Shown piece by piece: positions 24,407 through 32,372 of a stretch of DNA of 50,441 nt. The notes beneath the pieces were generated by a model. The model was not told where the DNA came from and made no database searches. It saw only the letters and a list, made by a program, of their open reading frames with translations. Origin of the DNA: Pseudomonas sp. 14P_8.1_Bac3 (lineage in GTDB: Bacteria; Pseudomonadota; Gammaproteobacteria; Pseudomonadales; Pseudomonadaceae); the NCBI RefSeq assembly GCF_025466085.1, contig NZ_JANLOD010000067.1, positions 1 through 50,441 of the forward strand. Direction: 5' to 3'. Made by a program: the position numbers and the translations under genes. Numbering within the stretch: the first letter of the stretch is position 1; each line of letters starts with the position of its first letter.

Positions 24407-26104
24407 TCAGGTCGAGTCGCCCGATAACCACTGCGGCGGCGCGACGAAATTCTCGACCCAGCCCGGCACCTCGGCGGCCGGCATTGGTCGGGCGATGAAA
24501 TAACCCTGGGCGACTTCGCACCCCAGCTGCAACAGCAGTTCACCGTGCTCGATGCTTTCCAGGCCCTCGGCAATCACCTGCCGGCCAAACGCCTTGGCCA
24601 GGCCAATCACCGCGGTGGTCAGGGCCAGGTCATCGTGGTCGTGCAGAATGTCGCGGATAAACGACTTGTCGATCTTGATGGTCTGGGTTCGCAAACGTTT
24701 GAGATAACTGAACGACGAGTACCCGGTGCCGAAATCGCCCAGTGAAAACTGCACTCCGAGCGCCTGGCAATCCTGCAGGCAGGCGCTGACGTGCTGGATG
24801 TTTTCGATGGCCACCGACTCGACGATTTCCAGATCCAGCATCTGCGGTGCGACCCGGGCATGTCGGGCGAGCACCTGCTTGAGTCGATCGACGAAATCCG
24901 CCCGCTGGAAATGCCGGGCGGCAATGTTGACGCTGATCGGCCAGCCCTGCCCGGCTTCTTGCCAACGGTCCACCTGCAGCAGTACCTGATCCATCACCCA
25001 TTCGCCGATGTCGATGATCAGGTCCGTCTCCGCCACCACCGGCAAGAACTCCCGCGCCGGTACCGTGCCGTTTTGCGGATGTTCCCAGCGCAACAGCGCT
25101 TCGAAGCCGACGACCACGCCGCGACGCATGTTCACCTTGGGCTGGAAATGCAGGCGTAACTCGCCGGCGGCCAACGCCTGTCGAACCCGCTCGACGGTCT
25201 GGTGGGTGGCCTTGACCTCTTGATCGTGAAATACATCGAACAAATGAAAGCGGTTGCGCCCGCTCTGCTTGGCCACGTACATGGCCTGATCGGCATGACG
25301 CAGCAAGGTTTCGGCATCTTCGTTGTCGTGCGGGAACAGCGTGACGCCAATGCTGGCGTAAACATTCAGGGCCTTGTCCTGCAGCGAATACGGCGCGGAA
25401 ATCGCACCCAGCACGCGGTTCAGCGCGGCGCGCAACTCCGGCACATCGCGTACATAACGCAACACCAGCACGAATTCATCTCCCGCCAGCCGCGCCACCA
25501 CATCTTCCCCGCGAACGATCTCGCGCAAGCGCCTGGCGACTTCCACCAGCAACAGATCACCACTGGCATGCCCGTAGCCGTCGTTGACCGCCTTGAAGCC
25601 GTCGAGGTCGAGCATGCACACCGCCAGTGGAATGTTTTCCTGACGGGAGAAGGCCAATGCCTGATCCAGCAAATCCGAGAGAAACGCACGATTGGGTAGC
25701 CCGGTCAGCACATCATGGCCGACCCGCCATTGCAGGGAGTGCAGCAGCTGGCGTTTTTCGCTGATGTCGAAACGAATCGACAGGTAACGGTGAATCCGCC
25801 CGGTGGCCTCATCTACCACCGGCACCAAGGTGCTTTCGACCCAGTACAGGCTGCCGTTCTTGGCGCGATTACAGATCTCGCCTTTCCAGACATTGCCCAG
25901 CGCGATGGTGCGCCACATGCCGGCGAAAAAATCCGCGGAGTGCAGGCCAGAGTTGAGCAAGCGATGGTTCTGCCCGAGCAGTTCGTCGCGGCTGTAACCG
26001 GACACGGCACAGAACTGATCATTGACGTAGGTGATCCGGCCGCTCAGATCGGTTTCGGAAAATATTGCGGCGGCATCCACGGCCCTGCGGTATTTCTCAT
26101 CCAT
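24407..26104 (-). CDS. PAS-GGDEF-EAL cyclic-di-GMP signalling protein, EAL site altered
   Basis: 565-residue cytosolic protein: PAS domain (about 10-115, with DLSGRITYVNDQF and SIRFDISEKRQLL), GGDEF domain (about 125-290) and EAL domain (about 305-555). The GGDEF loop is AGDEF (207-211), a variant often still active as cyclase. In the EAL domain, Glu335 (EAL), Asn393, Glu426, Lys477, Glu513 and Gln533 are present, but DDFGTG reads GDFGTG: Gly456 replaces the first aspartate, a metal ligand in phosphodiesterases. So it is likely a cyclase or c-di-GMP sensor with weak or no hydrolysis. No membrane segments. Confidence 0.93.
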   Translation of the reverse strand: MDEKYRRAVDAAAIFSETDLSGRITYVNDQFCAVSGYSRDELLGQNHRLLNSGLHSADFFAGMWRTIALGNVWKGEICNRAKNGSLYWVESTLVPVVDEATGRIHRYLSIRFDISEKRQLLHSLQWRVGHDVLTGLPNRAFLSDLLDQALAFSRQENIPLAVCMLDLDGFKAVNDGYGHASGDLLLVEVARRLREIVRGEDVVARLAGDEFVLVLRYVRDVPELRAALNRVLGAISAPYSLQDKALNVYASIGVTLFPHDNEDAETLLRHADQAMYVAKQSGRNRFHLFDVFHDQEVKATHQTVERVRQALAAGELRLHFQPKVNMRRGVVVGFEALLRWEHPQNGTVPAREFLPVVAETDLIIDIGEWVMDQVLLQVDRWQEAGQGWPISVNIAARHFQRADFVDRLKQVLARHARVAPQMLDLEIVESVAIENIQHVSACLQDCQALGVQFSLGDFGTGYSSFSYLKRLRTQTIKIDKSFIRDILHDHDDLALTTAVIGLAKAFGRQVIAEGLESIEHGELLLQLGCEVAQGYFIARPMPAAEVPGWVENFVAPPQWLSGDST

Positions 26105-26518
26105 GAGTCAGGCTCGTTGTCGCTAGCGGTGATGCCGCTCGACCAGCGCACAATGCCCGGAAGAGATGTGTTGAATCGTACTGCGCAACGCCACGTGATC
26201 ACTCCCTGTACGGCGATTGATGGCCCATTGGCAGCCGAAGATCCATTAGGCTCAAAAACCCTGATGCAGGGCCGCGACAGCCATTTCGGTATTTTTTGCA
26301 GGGTTTCAAGTCAACCTGGCCTTCCGCTCACCTGTGAAGGAGCGTGTCAGTGACGCTCCTCTATCGGCTGAACTTCAGAGAACCGGTCACCCCATATCCA
26401 CTTTGGAGCGGCGATTCTACGAAACGCATCACATTTTGCAAAGCAAGGTGATGAATCACGCGGTTGCCTAATGCAAAAATCTATCGTTAAGTTCTTGATT
26501 CTAAATGGGAATTGAGCG
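26105..26518. other. intergenic region upstream of XRE regulator
   Basis: About 410 bp with no convincing gene. The first 250 bp look like non-coding GC-rich DNA containing small inverted elements; the last 130 bp (26390-26518) are markedly AT-richer than the surroundings and hold two short inverted pairs, TTGCAAAGCAA and TTGCCTAATGCAA, that could be operator sites of the following regulator gene. Confidence 0.4.
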
Positions 26519-26833
26519 ATGCAAATTTCAAGTTTGGGTCCAGCCATTCGGCGTCACCGCAAGGTCGCAGGGCTTACTCAGGCTGAACTTGGCGAAAAAA
26601 CCGGTTTTGACCCCAAAACCATCAGCCGCTTCGAAACCGGAACCTACACCCCCAGCGTGGAAGCACTGTTCCTGCTTGCCAATGTGCTGGGGGTAAAGCT
26701 GAAAGCCTTTTTCGCCGAGCCGGGCGATGAAGATGAACAGCGGGCGTACCTGTTCGCAGTTATCCATAAAGCCACCCCGAAGGATCTGGGAAAGCTGATT
26801 GCAGCGGTTGACCAGGCCTTGTCCAAGCCTTAG
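26519..26833 (+). CDS. XRE-family helix-turn-helix regulator
   Basis: 104-residue protein with an N-terminal Cro/C1-type helix-turn-helix (IRRHRKVAGLTQAELGEKTG, then KTISRFETGTYTPSVEALF) and a short C-terminal part (ATPKDLGKLIAAVDQAL) that may dimerise. It resembles small stand-alone SinR/HipB-like repressors. It stands alone with a strong terminator and lies in AT-rich DNA unlike its neighbours. No toxin, integrase or phage gene is next to it, so its target is unknown; autoregulation is plausible. Confidence 0.85.
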   Translation: MQISSLGPAIRRHRKVAGLTQAELGEKTGFDPKTISRFETGTYTPSVEALFLLANVLGVKLKAFFAEPGDEDEQRAYLFAVIHKATPKDLGKLIAAVDQALSKP

Positions 26834-26844
26834 TGGCAGAAACG

Positions 26845-26895
26845 AAAAAAGGAGGCCGACCTGTCGTGATTCGACGGGTCGGTCTCCTTTTTTTT
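26845..26895 (+). terminator. Rho-independent terminator after XRE regulator
   Basis: AAAAAAGGAGGCCGACCTGTCG pairs with CGACGGGTCGGTCTCC over a 16-bp imperfect stem (two mismatches or G-T pairs) and is followed by eight or more T residues. Confidence 0.92.
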
Positions 26896-26918
26896 GCCTC
26901 GGTCGCGGTCCCAAAATC

Positions 26919-27022
26919 CCTGTAGGAGCGAGCATGCTCGCGAAGATCGAAAACGATAACGCTGGGCGCCTGACACCCCACAGTGTTCTTGAGTCCATCG
27001 CGAGCGTGCTCGCTCCTACAGG
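26919..27022. repeat. REP inverted pair
   Basis: Arms 26919-26943 and 26998-27022 with outer CCTGTAGGAGCGAGC and inner GCTCGCGA, 54-bp spacer, one internal base difference. The stretch from 26896 to the ffs 3' end otherwise holds no supported gene. Confidence 0.88.
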
Positions 27023-27160
27023 TTTTGCGTGGCAGGTGACTTCGTGGGCATCGCATTTAAAATGCGGACGACGAAAATCCGCCTTGGACGATATCCATGG
27101 CAGAACAACAAGACGTTTTTTTGATTGATGACGCGAGAGAAGGCTCGCGGGGCGTTATGG

Positions 27161-27257
27161 AGGCAACCCCACCAGCCACACCCCGGCACACAATGTTCCC
27201 GCTGTGGCTGCTTCCTTCCGGATCTGACCAGGTTCACGGGTAATCGTTGCGGGGGGA
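27161..27257 (-). ncRNA. ffs: 4.5S signal recognition particle RNA
   Basis: On the minus strand the SRP RNA hallmark is clear: CAGATCCGGAAGGAAGCAGCC (domain IV, Ffh-binding tetraloop GGAA and symmetric/asymmetric loops), preceded by CCTGGT and flanked by pairing arms (CCCCCCGCAACG with TGGTGGGGTTGCC). The bounds given are the core; complementary GTTATGG/CCATAAC at 27154-27160 and 27270-27276 extend the helix in the precursor. The RNA binds Ffh to target membrane proteins to the Sec machinery. Confidence 0.93.
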
Positions 27258-27303
27258 CCGATGGGATCACCATAACGACGCTCACCTGACGGCGAGCCGC
27301 GCC

Positions 27304-27331
27304 ATTGTACCTGTCTGAGACGAAGTTACAA
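27304..27331 (-). promoter_or_regulatory. probable ffs promoter
   Basis: On the minus strand TTGTAA (27326-27331) and TACAAT (27304-27309) are spaced 16 bp apart, giving a start near 27297, about 20-40 bases before the mature SRP RNA. Confidence 0.6.
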
Positions 27332-27408
27332 CCGTTCGGTTGGATAAAAAACATGAGATCGTTCAAGGACATGCAAAGTCTGTGGGTCACCCTGGCCAAC
27401 GGCCACCG

Positions 27409-28575
27409 CTACAGGTCCTGCAACACTTCATCTGCCCTGCCGCCCTCTTGCTGGATCACCAGGTGGATGAAGTGCAGCTTGGCGATCACCGCGGGCGGCA
27501 GGACGAACGGGTAGAAATCCGGCTGGCCCATGCTGCGGGACAGTTCGTTGAGCATGCCGGCCAGTTCGATCCACGCATTGACGAAAGACAGGAACGCCGT
27601 GCCGCCGGGATGCTGCGGATCGTAGAGGGTGCTGGGCGGAAACGGCTGGTAGTCGAAATCCATCTCCCGCGCGCTCATGCCGAAACCGAGGGCGGTGTCG
27701 ACCGCGTCCATCATGTGCAGGTAGTGCGCCCAGGTTTCCGCCCAGTCTTCCCACGGATGCATCGTCGCGTAGGCGCTGACGAAATGCTCCTGCCAGTCGA
27801 GCGGCGCGCCTTGCTGGTAATGCCGCTCAAGCGCATCGGCGTAGCTCGCACGCTCGTCGCCGAACAGGCCGCGAAACGGCTCCAGCCACTGGCTGTTGGC
27901 GATCAGCCGGTCCCAATAATAGTGGCCCACCTCGTGACGAAAATGCCCGAGCAACGTGCGATACGGTTCGTGCATCTGCACCCGGACCTGCTCGCGGTGG
28001 GCGTCGTCGGCTTCCTTGATATCGAGGGTGATCAGGCCTTTGGCGTGGCCGGTGGTGGGCGCTTTGCCTTCGAGGTCGACGCCGATGAAATCGAACGCCA
28101 GCCCGGTTTCTTCGTCCACGGATTTGGCGATAACCGGTAAACCCAGGCTGATCAATTGCGCGATCAACCGTCGCTTGGCGGTCTCGACTTTACGCCAGCG
28201 TTCGTGGTTTTCCGGGATCGACAGATCGGGAATGGTGCGATTCAGACTGCAGGCGAGGCACAACGCGTCGTGATCGTTGGCCGGCAATAGCCAGTTGCAC
28301 GCGGCGGCGGCGTCGAGGTTGGCGCAACGGCGGAACACGCCCGCCTCGGGGTCGGCATCAAGCAGCCAGGTGTCAGCCTCCATGCCGGGTTGCAGCGACG
28401 ACAAACGACTCTGCTCCGGTTGATAGCCCAGCGCCGCGGAACAGGCCAGGCATTGACTGTTACGGAAGAACAGCGACTGCCCGCAGCGGCAATGCCAGAC
28501 CTTGCTGTTGCGCGAACGCTCGCCGATGAAGGGCGCGGCGATGCGGGAACTGAGCTGTTCGAAGAAGCGGTGCAT
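27409..28575 (-). CDS. zinc-ribbon putative metallopeptidase
   Basis: 388-residue protein combining an N-terminal zinc ribbon (Cys29, Cys31, Cys42, Cys45: CRCGQSLFF...CLAC) and a second cysteine set (Cys84, Cys93, Cys106, Cys109) with a metallopeptidase-like domain containing HEVGH (His214-Glu-Val-Gly-His218, in LGHFRHEVGHYYWDRL). No signal peptide. The family is known as putative zinc-binding peptidase of unknown substrate; the fold resembles gluzincins with zinc held by HExxH. A gene of this kind lies beside ligA in P. aeruginosa too. Spacer to ligA contains a REP pair. Confidence 0.88.
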   Translation of the reverse strand: MHRFFEQLSSRIAAPFIGERSRNSKVWHCRCGQSLFFRNSQCLACSAALGYQPEQSRLSSLQPGMEADTWLLDADPEAGVFRRCANLDAAAACNWLLPANDHDALCLACSLNRTIPDLSIPENHERWRKVETAKRRLIAQLISLGLPVIAKSVDEETGLAFDFIGVDLEGKAPTTGHAKGLITLDIKEADDAHREQVRVQMHEPYRTLLGHFRHEVGHYYWDRLIANSQWLEPFRGLFGDERASYADALERHYQQGAPLDWQEHFVSAYATMHPWEDWAETWAHYLHMMDAVDTALGFGMSAREMDFDYQPFPPSTLYDPQHPGGTAFLSFVNAWIELAGMLNELSRSMGQPDFYPFVLPPAVIAKLHFIHLVIQQEGGRADEVLQDL

Positions 28576-28660
28576 GGCGATCTCTCCCTGGGCTTGCCAA
28601 GACTAGATCACGTCGGGGTGTCGATCGTTCCCGTTTTTTGCGCAGTGGCGAATATCGCCT

Positions 28661-28723
28661 TCGCGAGCAAGCTCGCTCCTACAGGGCGCCGCGCTCCCAA
28701 TGTGGGAGCGAGCCTGCCCGCGA
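28661..28723. repeat. REP inverted pair between ligA and metallopeptidase gene
   Basis: Arms 28661-28683 (TCGCGAGCAAGCTCGCTCC) and 28701-28723 (facing copy, GAGCGAGCCTGCCCGCGA) with a few mismatches and a 17-bp spacer. It lies 7 bp beyond the ligA stop, between two genes on the same strand. Confidence 0.85.
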
Positions 28724-28729
28724 ATGGCA

Positions 28730-31087
28730 TTACACGGAAATACCGTGCTGACTCAGAAACGCGACAAACGCCTCTTCATCCAGCACTTTCAACCCCAACT
28801 CATTGGCCTTGGCCAACTTTGAGCCCGCCCCCGGCCCGGCCACCACGCAATGGGTCTTGGCCGACACCGACCCGGCCACCTTGGCGCCGAGGCTTTCCAG
28901 TTTGTCCTTGGCGACGTCGCGACTCATCAACTCCAGCGAACCGGTCAACACCCAGGTCTGCCCCGCCAGCGGCAGGCCTTCGACGACTTTTTTCTCGCTC
29001 TGCCAATGCATGCCGAAATCGCGCAGTTGTCGCTCGGCGGCTTCGGCGATCTGACGGTTCTCGGCCACGGCGAAGAACTCGCGAACCGAGTTGGCCTGCT
29101 TCTCCGGCAGTGCCTGGCGCATGTCCAGCCAATCCGCATTGAATACGCCTTCCAGCGAGCCGAACCTGTCCGCCAGTTTCTGCGCACCGCCCGGCCCGAC
29201 CGACGGAATATGCAACTTGTCGAGGAAGCCGCCAAGGGTGGTGCTCGCGGCAAACTCGGCGCCCAGCTCGCCCTGATCCTGAATCTGCAGGCCGTGCTTG
29301 AGCAGATCCGCGATCACCTGCTGGTTGTGCGCATCCTCAAAGAAGCTATGAATCTCGTGCGCCACTTCCAGACCGACGTCCGGCAGGTACGTGAGCACCT
29401 GCGGCAATGCTTGTTGAACCCGCTCCAGCGAACCGAGTGAACGCGCCAGGACCTTGGCCGTTTCCTCGCCGACATCGGGAATGCCGAGGGCATAGATGAA
29501 GCGCGCCAGACTCGGCTTTTTGCTGTCTTCGATGGCGCTGAGCAACTTCTTGCTCGACAGTTCGGCAAACCCTTCCAGATCGACAATGTCGTCGAATTTC
29601 AGCGCGTACAGATCGGCGGGCGAACTCACCAGGCCTTCATCGACCAGTTGCTCGACGCTTTTGTCGCCCAGGCCTTCGATGTCCATGGCCCGGCGCGAAA
29701 CAAAATGAATGATCGCCTGCTTGAGCTGCGCACCACAGGCCAGACGCCCTACGCAACGATACACCGCGCCTTCGCTGACGGTCTCGCGCCCCTTGCTGCG
29801 CTTGACCAGTTGCGTGCGCTCAACGTGGGAACCGCACACCGGACACTTTTCCGGGATCTGCACCGCTCGGGCGTTTTGCGGACGACGCTCGGTGACCACT
29901 TGCACCACTTGCGGAATCACGTCGCCGGCGCGGCGGATGATCACCGTGTCGCCGATCATCAGGCCCAGACGCGCGACTTCATCCATGTTGTGCAGCGTCG
30001 CATTGGCCACGGTGACGCCGGCGACCTTGACCGGTTTCAAACGCGCCACCGGCGTCACGGCGCCGGTGCGACCGACCTGGAATTCCACGTCGAGCAATTC
30101 GGTGAGTTCTTCCATCGCCGGGAATTTGTGGGCAATCGCCCAGCGCGGTTCGCGCGCGCGGAAACCCAGTTCACGCTGGGAAGCGATGCTGTTGACCTTG
30201 AACACCACGCCGTCGATTTCGTAGGCCAGCCCGTTGCGGCGCTCACCGATGTCGCGGTAGTAATCCAGGCACTCATCGATGCCGTGCGCCAGTTTCAGTT
30301 CGCGACTGATTGGCAAGCCCCAGGCCTGCAGTTGTTTCAGATTGCCGACGTGGGTGTCGGCAATGTCGGCCGAAATCTGGCCGATGCCGTAGCAGCAGAA
30401 TTCCAGTGGACGGTTGGCGGTGATCTTCGAATCCAGCTGTCGCAGGCTGCCCGCCGCTGCGTTGCGCGGGTTGGCGAACGTCTTGCCGCCGACTTCCAGC
30501 TGTGTGGCGTTGAGCCGTTCGAAACCGGCCTTGGACATGAACACTTCGCCGCGCACTTCCAGGGTCGCTGGCCAGCCGCTGCCTTGCAGCTTCAGCGGGA
30601 TGTTGCGCACGGTGCGCACGTTGACGCTGATGTCTTCGCCCGTAGTGCCGTCTCCGCGGGTCGCGCCGCGCACCAGCACACCGTCCTGATACAGCAGGCT
30701 GACAGCCAGGCCATCGAGCTTCGGCTCACAGCTGTACTCGACCGCCGCGCCACCACCCAACAGATCGCCGGCCGGCAGGTCGAGGCCCTCGGTCACCCGC
30801 CGATCGAACTCACGCATGTCGGCTTCTTCGAAGGCGTTGCCGAGGCTGAGCATCGGCACTTCGTGGCGCACCTGGGTGAACGCCGACAGCGCCGCGCTGC
30901 CGACGCGCTGGGTCGGCGAGTCGCTGGTGATGAGGTCGGGGTTGGCCGCTTCAAGGGCTTTGAGCTCGTGGAACAGCCGGTCATATTCGGCGTCCGGAAT
31001 GCTCGGCTCGTCCAGCACGTGGTAGCGATAGTTGTGCTGATCCAGCTCAGCACGCAGCTCTAGAATGCGGGTTTTGGCGGCGGTCAT
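28730..31087 (-). CDS. ligA: NAD-dependent DNA ligase
   Basis: 785-residue replicative ligase. The N-terminal domain has the NAD-binding YRYHVLD...PDAEYDRLFHEL part, the adenylation lysine Lys123 in CEPKLDG, an OB fold, a zinc finger (CPVCGSHVER...CVGRLACGAQL), helix-hairpin-helix repeats and a C-terminal BRCT domain (from about GLPLAGQTWVLTGSL). It is longer than the E. coli enzyme (671), as usual for Pseudomonas. The start is the ATG giving MTAAKTRIL. It follows zipA with a REP pair between. Confidence 0.96.
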   Translation of the reverse strand: MTAAKTRILELRAELDQHNYRYHVLDEPSIPDAEYDRLFHELKALEAANPDLITSDSPTQRVGSAALSAFTQVRHEVPMLSLGNAFEEADMREFDRRVTEGLDLPAGDLLGGGAAVEYSCEPKLDGLAVSLLYQDGVLVRGATRGDGTTGEDISVNVRTVRNIPLKLQGSGWPATLEVRGEVFMSKAGFERLNATQLEVGGKTFANPRNAAAGSLRQLDSKITANRPLEFCCYGIGQISADIADTHVGNLKQLQAWGLPISRELKLAHGIDECLDYYRDIGERRNGLAYEIDGVVFKVNSIASQRELGFRAREPRWAIAHKFPAMEELTELLDVEFQVGRTGAVTPVARLKPVKVAGVTVANATLHNMDEVARLGLMIGDTVIIRRAGDVIPQVVQVVTERRPQNARAVQIPEKCPVCGSHVERTQLVKRSKGRETVSEGAVYRCVGRLACGAQLKQAIIHFVSRRAMDIEGLGDKSVEQLVDEGLVSSPADLYALKFDDIVDLEGFAELSSKKLLSAIEDSKKPSLARFIYALGIPDVGEETAKVLARSLGSLERVQQALPQVLTYLPDVGLEVAHEIHSFFEDAHNQQVIADLLKHGLQIQDQGELGAEFAASTTLGGFLDKLHIPSVGPGGAQKLADRFGSLEGVFNADWLDMRQALPEKQANSVREFFAVAENRQIAEAAERQLRDFGMHWQSEKKVVEGLPLAGQTWVLTGSLELMSRDVAKDKLESLGAKVAGSVSAKTHCVVAGPGAGSKLAKANELGLKVLDEEAFVAFLSQHGISV

Positions 31088-31152
31088 GGGTGTTCTCTCA
31101 TAAAGCAAAAGAGCAGCCGAGGCTGCTCAATGTTGATGCGGCGTAGATTCAT

Positions 31153-31219
31153 TGTAGGAGCCCGGCTTGCCGGCGATGGCGATCTCAAGTGCGCCATCGT
31201 CGGCAGGCCGGCTCCTACA
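31153..31219. repeat. REP-like inverted pair, variant stem, between zipA and ligA
   Basis: Arms 31153-31181 and 31193-31219 with TGTAGGAG outside and GCTTGCCGGCGATGG inside. The stem bases are CCGGC/GCCGG instead of the usual GCGGGC or GCGAGC, a different REP class. Confidence 0.85.
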
Positions 31220-31259
31220 GGGGTGCGGGGTTATCAAGGCGCCCCGCACGTTGCCAATA

Positions 31260-32114
31260 TCAGCGTTTCTGGGTCAGCGCGCGACGCTCGAATTCAACGA
31301 TGCGCTGGCGGTAGTGCTCGATCGTCTGGGCGGTCAATACGCTGCGTTGGTCGTCCTTCAGTTCGCCATTCAGCTCCTGGGACAGTTTGCGCGCCGCCGC
31401 CACCATCACGTCGAACGCCTGCTTCGGATGACGCGGGCCCGGCAGGCCGAGGAAGAAGCTCACGGCCGGCGTGCTGAAGTGATCGATATCGTCCAGGTCG
31501 AAGATGCCCGGCTTGACCGCATTGGCCATGGAGAACAGGACTTCGCCGTTACCGGCCATGCTTTCGTGACGGTGGAAAATGTCCATCTCACCGAAACGCA
31601 GGCCGCTTTCCAGAATGTTCTGCAGCAGCGCCGGGCCCTTGAAGCCGGCAGCGTCGCGGCAGATCACGCTGATCACCAGCACTTCTTCGGCTTGCGGTTG
31701 TTCCTTTTCGCTGACCGAAGGCGAGGCCTTGCTGTCATCCGGGAAGTCGTCGTCACGGCTGCTGAAGTTCGGGCCGCCGTCCAGGTCGAGGCTGAGGTTC
31801 ATGTCGCCCTGGGACGGTTCGCTATGGCCACGCTTGCCGCGCTTGGAACCCGATTCACGGGGCTCACGGGCCGGCATGCTCACCGACGGCAGATCGTGCT
31901 CGTCCAGTTGCGGTTCTTTATGGGTATCCAGGACGCGGGGCGGGCCCAACAGCTCGGCGCTGGTGTCCTCGTCTGGCAGATTGGACAGACTTCGATCAAG
32001 ACGGAACTTCAGTTTTCCCTTGCCGCCGCGCATACGGCGCCAGCCATCGAAAAGAATACCGGCAATGACAATAATGCCGATGACGATCAGCCACTCGCGC
32101 AGACCGATTTCCAT
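31260..32114 (-). CDS. zipA: cell division protein ZipA
   Basis: 284-residue septal protein that tethers FtsZ to the membrane. There is an N-terminal membrane helix (EWLIVIGIIVIAGILFDGW, residues about 7-25), a basic stretch, a variable linker rich in acidic and proline residues (about 40-140), and the C-terminal FtsZ-binding domain (from about EVLVISVICRDAAGFKG). Full family length. It lies 258 bp downstream of smc and upstream of ligA, the usual Pseudomonas order. Confidence 0.95.
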   Translation of the reverse strand: MEIGLREWLIVIGIIVIAGILFDGWRRMRGGKGKLKFRLDRSLSNLPDEDTSAELLGPPRVLDTHKEPQLDEHDLPSVSMPAREPRESGSKRGKRGHSEPSQGDMNLSLDLDGGPNFSSRDDDFPDDSKASPSVSEKEQPQAEEVLVISVICRDAAGFKGPALLQNILESGLRFGEMDIFHRHESMAGNGEVLFSMANAVKPGIFDLDDIDHFSTPAVSFFLGLPGPRHPKQAFDVMVAAARKLSQELNGELKDDQRSVLTAQTIEHYRQRIVEFERRALTQKR

Positions 32115-32372
32115 GTAATCCCGTGCCTCTATAAAAAATGCTGAAAAATAAGGGGTTTACAACTCGTAAACCGCTTTAAAACGTGGCGCCAACTCTATGT
32201 TCTGACAGGCGTTTTGCCCACGTATACGAAAAATTGACATTAAACTAGCACGACCAAAGGCAACTTTACACCGTCTGTCACAATGGCTTGCGCGAATATG
32301 TCGATTGGCCAGCAAGTAAGAAAGGTCAGAAAAGCCTGACAGACCGAAAATACCCGTCCTACAAGCGCTGAC

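Noticed and set aside
27130..27160. Phage-type attachment site at the 3' end of ffs
   Set aside because: No repeated copy of the ffs end and no integrase gene seen in the window.
27097..27240. Short plus-strand frame starting MAEQQDVFLIDDAREG
   Set aside because: It runs antisense through the conserved core of the SRP RNA and has no ribosome site; most likely chance.
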